This document shows positions 61,870 to 64,000 of a stretch of DNA of 64,000 nucleotides, piece by piece (the first letter of the stretch is position 1; each line of letters begins with the position of its first letter). A program made the position numbers and the translations under genes. The DNA comes from JABSOG01 sp965277695 (GTDB lineage Bacteria; Pseudomonadota; Gammaproteobacteria; Enterobacterales; Alteromonadaceae): assembly GCA_965277695.1 (NCBI GenBank), contig CBDIDQ010000025.1, positions 5,409 to 69,408 on the forward strand. Direction: 5' to 3'. Below the pieces are notes generated by a model. It was not told where the DNA came from and ran no database searches. It saw only the letters and a list, made by a program, of their open reading frames with translations.

Positions 61870-63924
61870 ATGATAAAAAAAACGATAGGCTCAATGGCGA
61901 CCAAGTTGTCTTTAGCCACATTGGCAGCTTGTATGTCAATGTCGGCAACAGCGACAGATTATTCGCCTAACTTCAAGGGCACTGACATTAATGAATTTAT
62001 TAATGTCGTCGGCAAAAACCTGAAAAAAACCATCATCATCAATCCTAACGTGCGCGGTAAAATCAATGTGCGCAGTTATGAGATGCTGAGCGAAGAGCAG
62101 TATTATCAGTTCTTTTTGAATGTGCTTGAGGTTTATGGTTTTGCTGTGGTCATAATGGACAACGGTATCCTCAAAGTGGTCCGTAACAAAGACTCCAAAG
62201 GGTTAGCAATCCCGGTCGTTGGTGATAGCAATCCCGGCGTCGGCGATGAAATGGTTACCCGGGTAGTTGAGGTGAAAAACGTCCCGGTGCGTGATTTGGC
62301 TTCGTTGTTACGCCAATTCTCTAACCAGGCCGGTGGTGGTCATGTGGTTAACTATGATCCGGCTAACGTTATCATGATGACAGGTCCAGCTGCCACAGTG
62401 TCACGACTGGTTAAAATCATCGAATTGGTTGACCATGCTGGTGACCAAGAAATCGAAATCTTTAAACTCAAATATGCCACTGCTGGCGAGCTGGTGCGAA
62501 TTATCGACAGCATGTACAAAGGCAAGGGCGGTAAACCTGACCAACCTTCATTCCTTATTCCTAAAGTTATCGCTGATGAAAGAACCAACAGCATTTTGGT
62601 CTCTGGTGAACCACTAGCTAGACGTAAAGTGTTGACGCTGATTCGGCGGATGGACAGTGATTTAGAAGATAACGGCAATACTCGGGTATTTAACATTAAA
62701 TACGCCAAAGCCGAAGACTTGGTTAAAGTGCTAAAAGGGGTGAGTGAATCACTGGTTGCTGCCGAGAAAAAAGGTCAAAAATCAACTCGTGGTCGCGGCA
62801 ATAGTAGCGGCAGAGATATTAACATTAACTTCCATGCCGATAGTAATGCCTTGGTTATTACTGCCCAACCAGACATGATGCGCTCGTTGGCTGATGTTAT
62901 TTCAAAACTGGATATTCGCCGGGCACAAGTGTTGGTTGAAGCGATTATTGTTGAAGTGTTTGAAGGCGACGGGGTTAACCTTGGCGTTCAGTGGATCAGT
63001 CGAGATGGTGGTTTCACTCAGTTTAACAATGGCGGGCCGACGATTGGTTCTGTCGCCGCTGGTGTTTTTGCTGCTAAAGATGTTGAAGGTACCACAACGG
63101 TAACACCTAGTACGGAAGGGCCTATCACCCAAACTGAACCGACGGTTCGGGGTGATGCGTCATTGCTGGCTCAGGCATTAGGTTCGGTTAACGGCATGAT
63201 GTTTGGTGTACTTGAAGATGACTGGGGCGCGATCATCAATGCCTTGAGTTCAGATACTAAGTCCAACGTACTGTCAACGCCGAGTATCACTACACTAGAT
63301 AACCAAGAAGCCTCGTTCTTGGTCGGTCAGTCAGTGCCAACTATTACGGGTACTTCGACCGGTAGCAATAACTCTAATCCATTCCAAACCGTTTCTCGTG
63401 AAGAGGTCGGTATTAAATTAAAAGTCACGCCGCAAATTAATGAAGGCAGTGCTATTCAGTTAACCATTGAGCAGGAAGTTTCCAGCGTTAGTGGTACCAC
63501 AGCGGTGGATATCACCATTAACAAACGTGAATTGAATACCACGGTAATGGCCGATGATGGCGGTATTGTGGTGCTCGGTGGTTTGATTGATGACAATGTT
63601 CAAGAAAGTGTCTCTAAGGTACCAATCCTCGGTGACATTCCATTTATTGGCCATTTATTCAAATCGACTAGTAGTACTAAACAAAAACGTAATTTGATGG
63701 TGTTCATTCGTGCCACTATCGTGCGTAACGAAGAGACTATGAGTCAATTGAGTCATCGTAAGTACAACTATATTCGGGCGCAGCAACTTAAACGCCAAGC
63801 GGATGGTGTGACCTTGATGCCTAATACTGATGCGCCAACCTTGCCGAACTGGGATGACGCACTGGAATTACCACCAACGTTTGAAGATTATCTGCAAGTA
63901 GATAAGGCTGACGACGATGATTAA
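61870..63924 (+). CDS. gspD: Type II secretion system secretin
   Basis: The start is placed at ATG 61870; the frame is open to a GTG at 61855. A signal sequence (LATLAACMSMSATA) precedes N0 (TDINEFINVVGKNLKKTIIINP), N1-N3 repeats (VIMMTGPAATVSRLVKIIELVD, NSILVSGEPLARRKVLTLI, DSNALVITAQPDMMRSLADVI) and the secretin core with VLVEAIIVEV, LSTPSITTLDNQEASFLVG and VPILGDIPFIGHLFKS. The protein forms the outer-membrane channel used by clients such as the M36 protease. Its stop overlaps the start of gspE. Confidence 0.95.
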   Translation: MIKKTIGSMATKLSLATLAACMSMSATATDYSPNFKGTDINEFINVVGKNLKKTIIINPNVRGKINVRSYEMLSEEQYYQFFLNVLEVYGFAVVIMDNGILKVVRNKDSKGLAIPVVGDSNPGVGDEMVTRVVEVKNVPVRDLASLLRQFSNQAGGGHVVNYDPANVIMMTGPAATVSRLVKIIELVDHAGDQEIEIFKLKYATAGELVRIIDSMYKGKGGKPDQPSFLIPKVIADERTNSILVSGEPLARRKVLTLIRRMDSDLEDNGNTRVFNIKYAKAEDLVKVLKGVSESLVAAEKKGQKSTRGRGNSSGRDININFHADSNALVITAQPDMMRSLADVISKLDIRRAQVLVEAIIVEVFEGDGVNLGVQWISRDGGFTQFNNGGPTIGSVAAGVFAAKDVEGTTTVTPSTEGPITQTEPTVRGDASLLAQALGSVNGMMFGVLEDDWGAIINALSSDTKSNVLSTPSITTLDNQEASFLVGQSVPTITGTSTGSNNSNPFQTVSREEVGIKLKVTPQINEGSAIQLTIEQEVSSVSGTTAVDITINKRELNTTVMADDGGIVVLGGLIDDNVQESVSKVPILGDIPFIGHLFKSTSSTKQKRNLMVFIRATIVRNEETMSQLSHRKYNYIRAQQLKRQADGVTLMPNTDAPTLPNWDDALELPPTFEDYLQVDKADDDD

Positions 63925-64000
63925 TACAGAAAAAGCAGACGAACAAGGTTTGGACGAAGATCTCCAGTCTCAAACTGAAGATGAAATCGATTATGAGCTA
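63917..64000 (+). CDS. gspE: Type II secretion ATPase GspE, N-terminal fragment
   Basis: ATG at 63917 overlaps the end of gspD by 8 bp. The 28 codons in view encode an acidic start (MINTEKADEQGLDEDLQSQ), and the window ends inside the gene. The identification as gspE rests mainly on gene order, since only a low-complexity acidic N-terminus is visible. Confidence 0.65.
   Translation, partial: MINTEKADEQGLDEDLQSQTEDEIDYEL

Noticed and set aside
1..64000. Prophage, integron or tRNA-linked island
   Set aside because: No integrase, phage structural gene, tRNA or attachment-like direct repeat pair was recognised; accessory segments are small and scattered.

Overview
The window looks like a chromosomal segment of a Gram-negative gammaproteobacterium. 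The markers are a type II secretion locus (gspC, gspD, start of gspE), TonB-dependent and TolC-type outer-membrane proteins, an RND metal efflux set, hslO/hslR, darP and pmbA. The arginine operon (argF'-argG-argE-bifunctional argB/NAT-argC-argH) has the Xanthomonas-type order and an N-acetylornithine carbamoyltransferase. The lineage is therefore Xanthomonas-like or a relative sharing the acetylated-citrulline route; the genus cannot be decided from the sequence alone.

Layout. 1-1805: TRAP transporter membrane subunits. 1806-5750: a worn accessory stretch with a 22-bp tandem array, a DUF4143 ATPase, a PIN-domain gene broken by a 172-bp miniature element with 8-bp target duplications, a membrane gene frameshifted in a G7 run, and a RAYT-like remnant. 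5770-9630: ferredoxin, FAD oxidoreductase, a membrane protein and an M23 peptidase. 9778-15745: a cluster of two response regulators and two histidine kinases. 16022-24720: a thioredoxin-like protein and the arginine operon, preceded by a previously unlisted 52-codon ORF with consecutive Arg codons, a terminator hairpin and an ArgR-type operator. 24717-28135: TonB receptor divergent from a type II thioesterase. 28136-35097: a long Ig-like lipoprotein overlapping darP, then pmbA and mgtE. 35310-41570: Czc-type efflux. 41584-43501: VapBC, a Uma2-family protein and a MarR regulator. 43671-47638: an outer-membrane protein with a LolA-like partner, then hslO and hslR. 48162-52400: a secreted M36 metalloprotease. 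52809-60010: a decaying rhs polymorphic-toxin locus with one long gene in three frames, two toxin-tip/immunity pairs, a decayed immunity-like ORF and a third core remnant. 60691-64000: gspC, gspD and the start of gspE.

How the parts work together. The six arg genes make arginine through acetylated intermediates. The leader arrangement suggests repression by ArgR plus ribosome-mediated attenuation at Arg codons. The MarR gene and the LolA-like/outer-membrane pair share a near-identical palindromic operator, so they are probably one regulon. The M36 protease carries a GlyGly-CTERM tail, the sorting signal of type II secretion clients, and the window ends in type II secretion genes. Dispersed palindromes (REP-like units, miniature inverted-repeat elements) lie between many genes, and four genes carry a 12-bp unit repeated about three times in frame. 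No tRNA, rRNA, CRISPR array or prophage was recognised.
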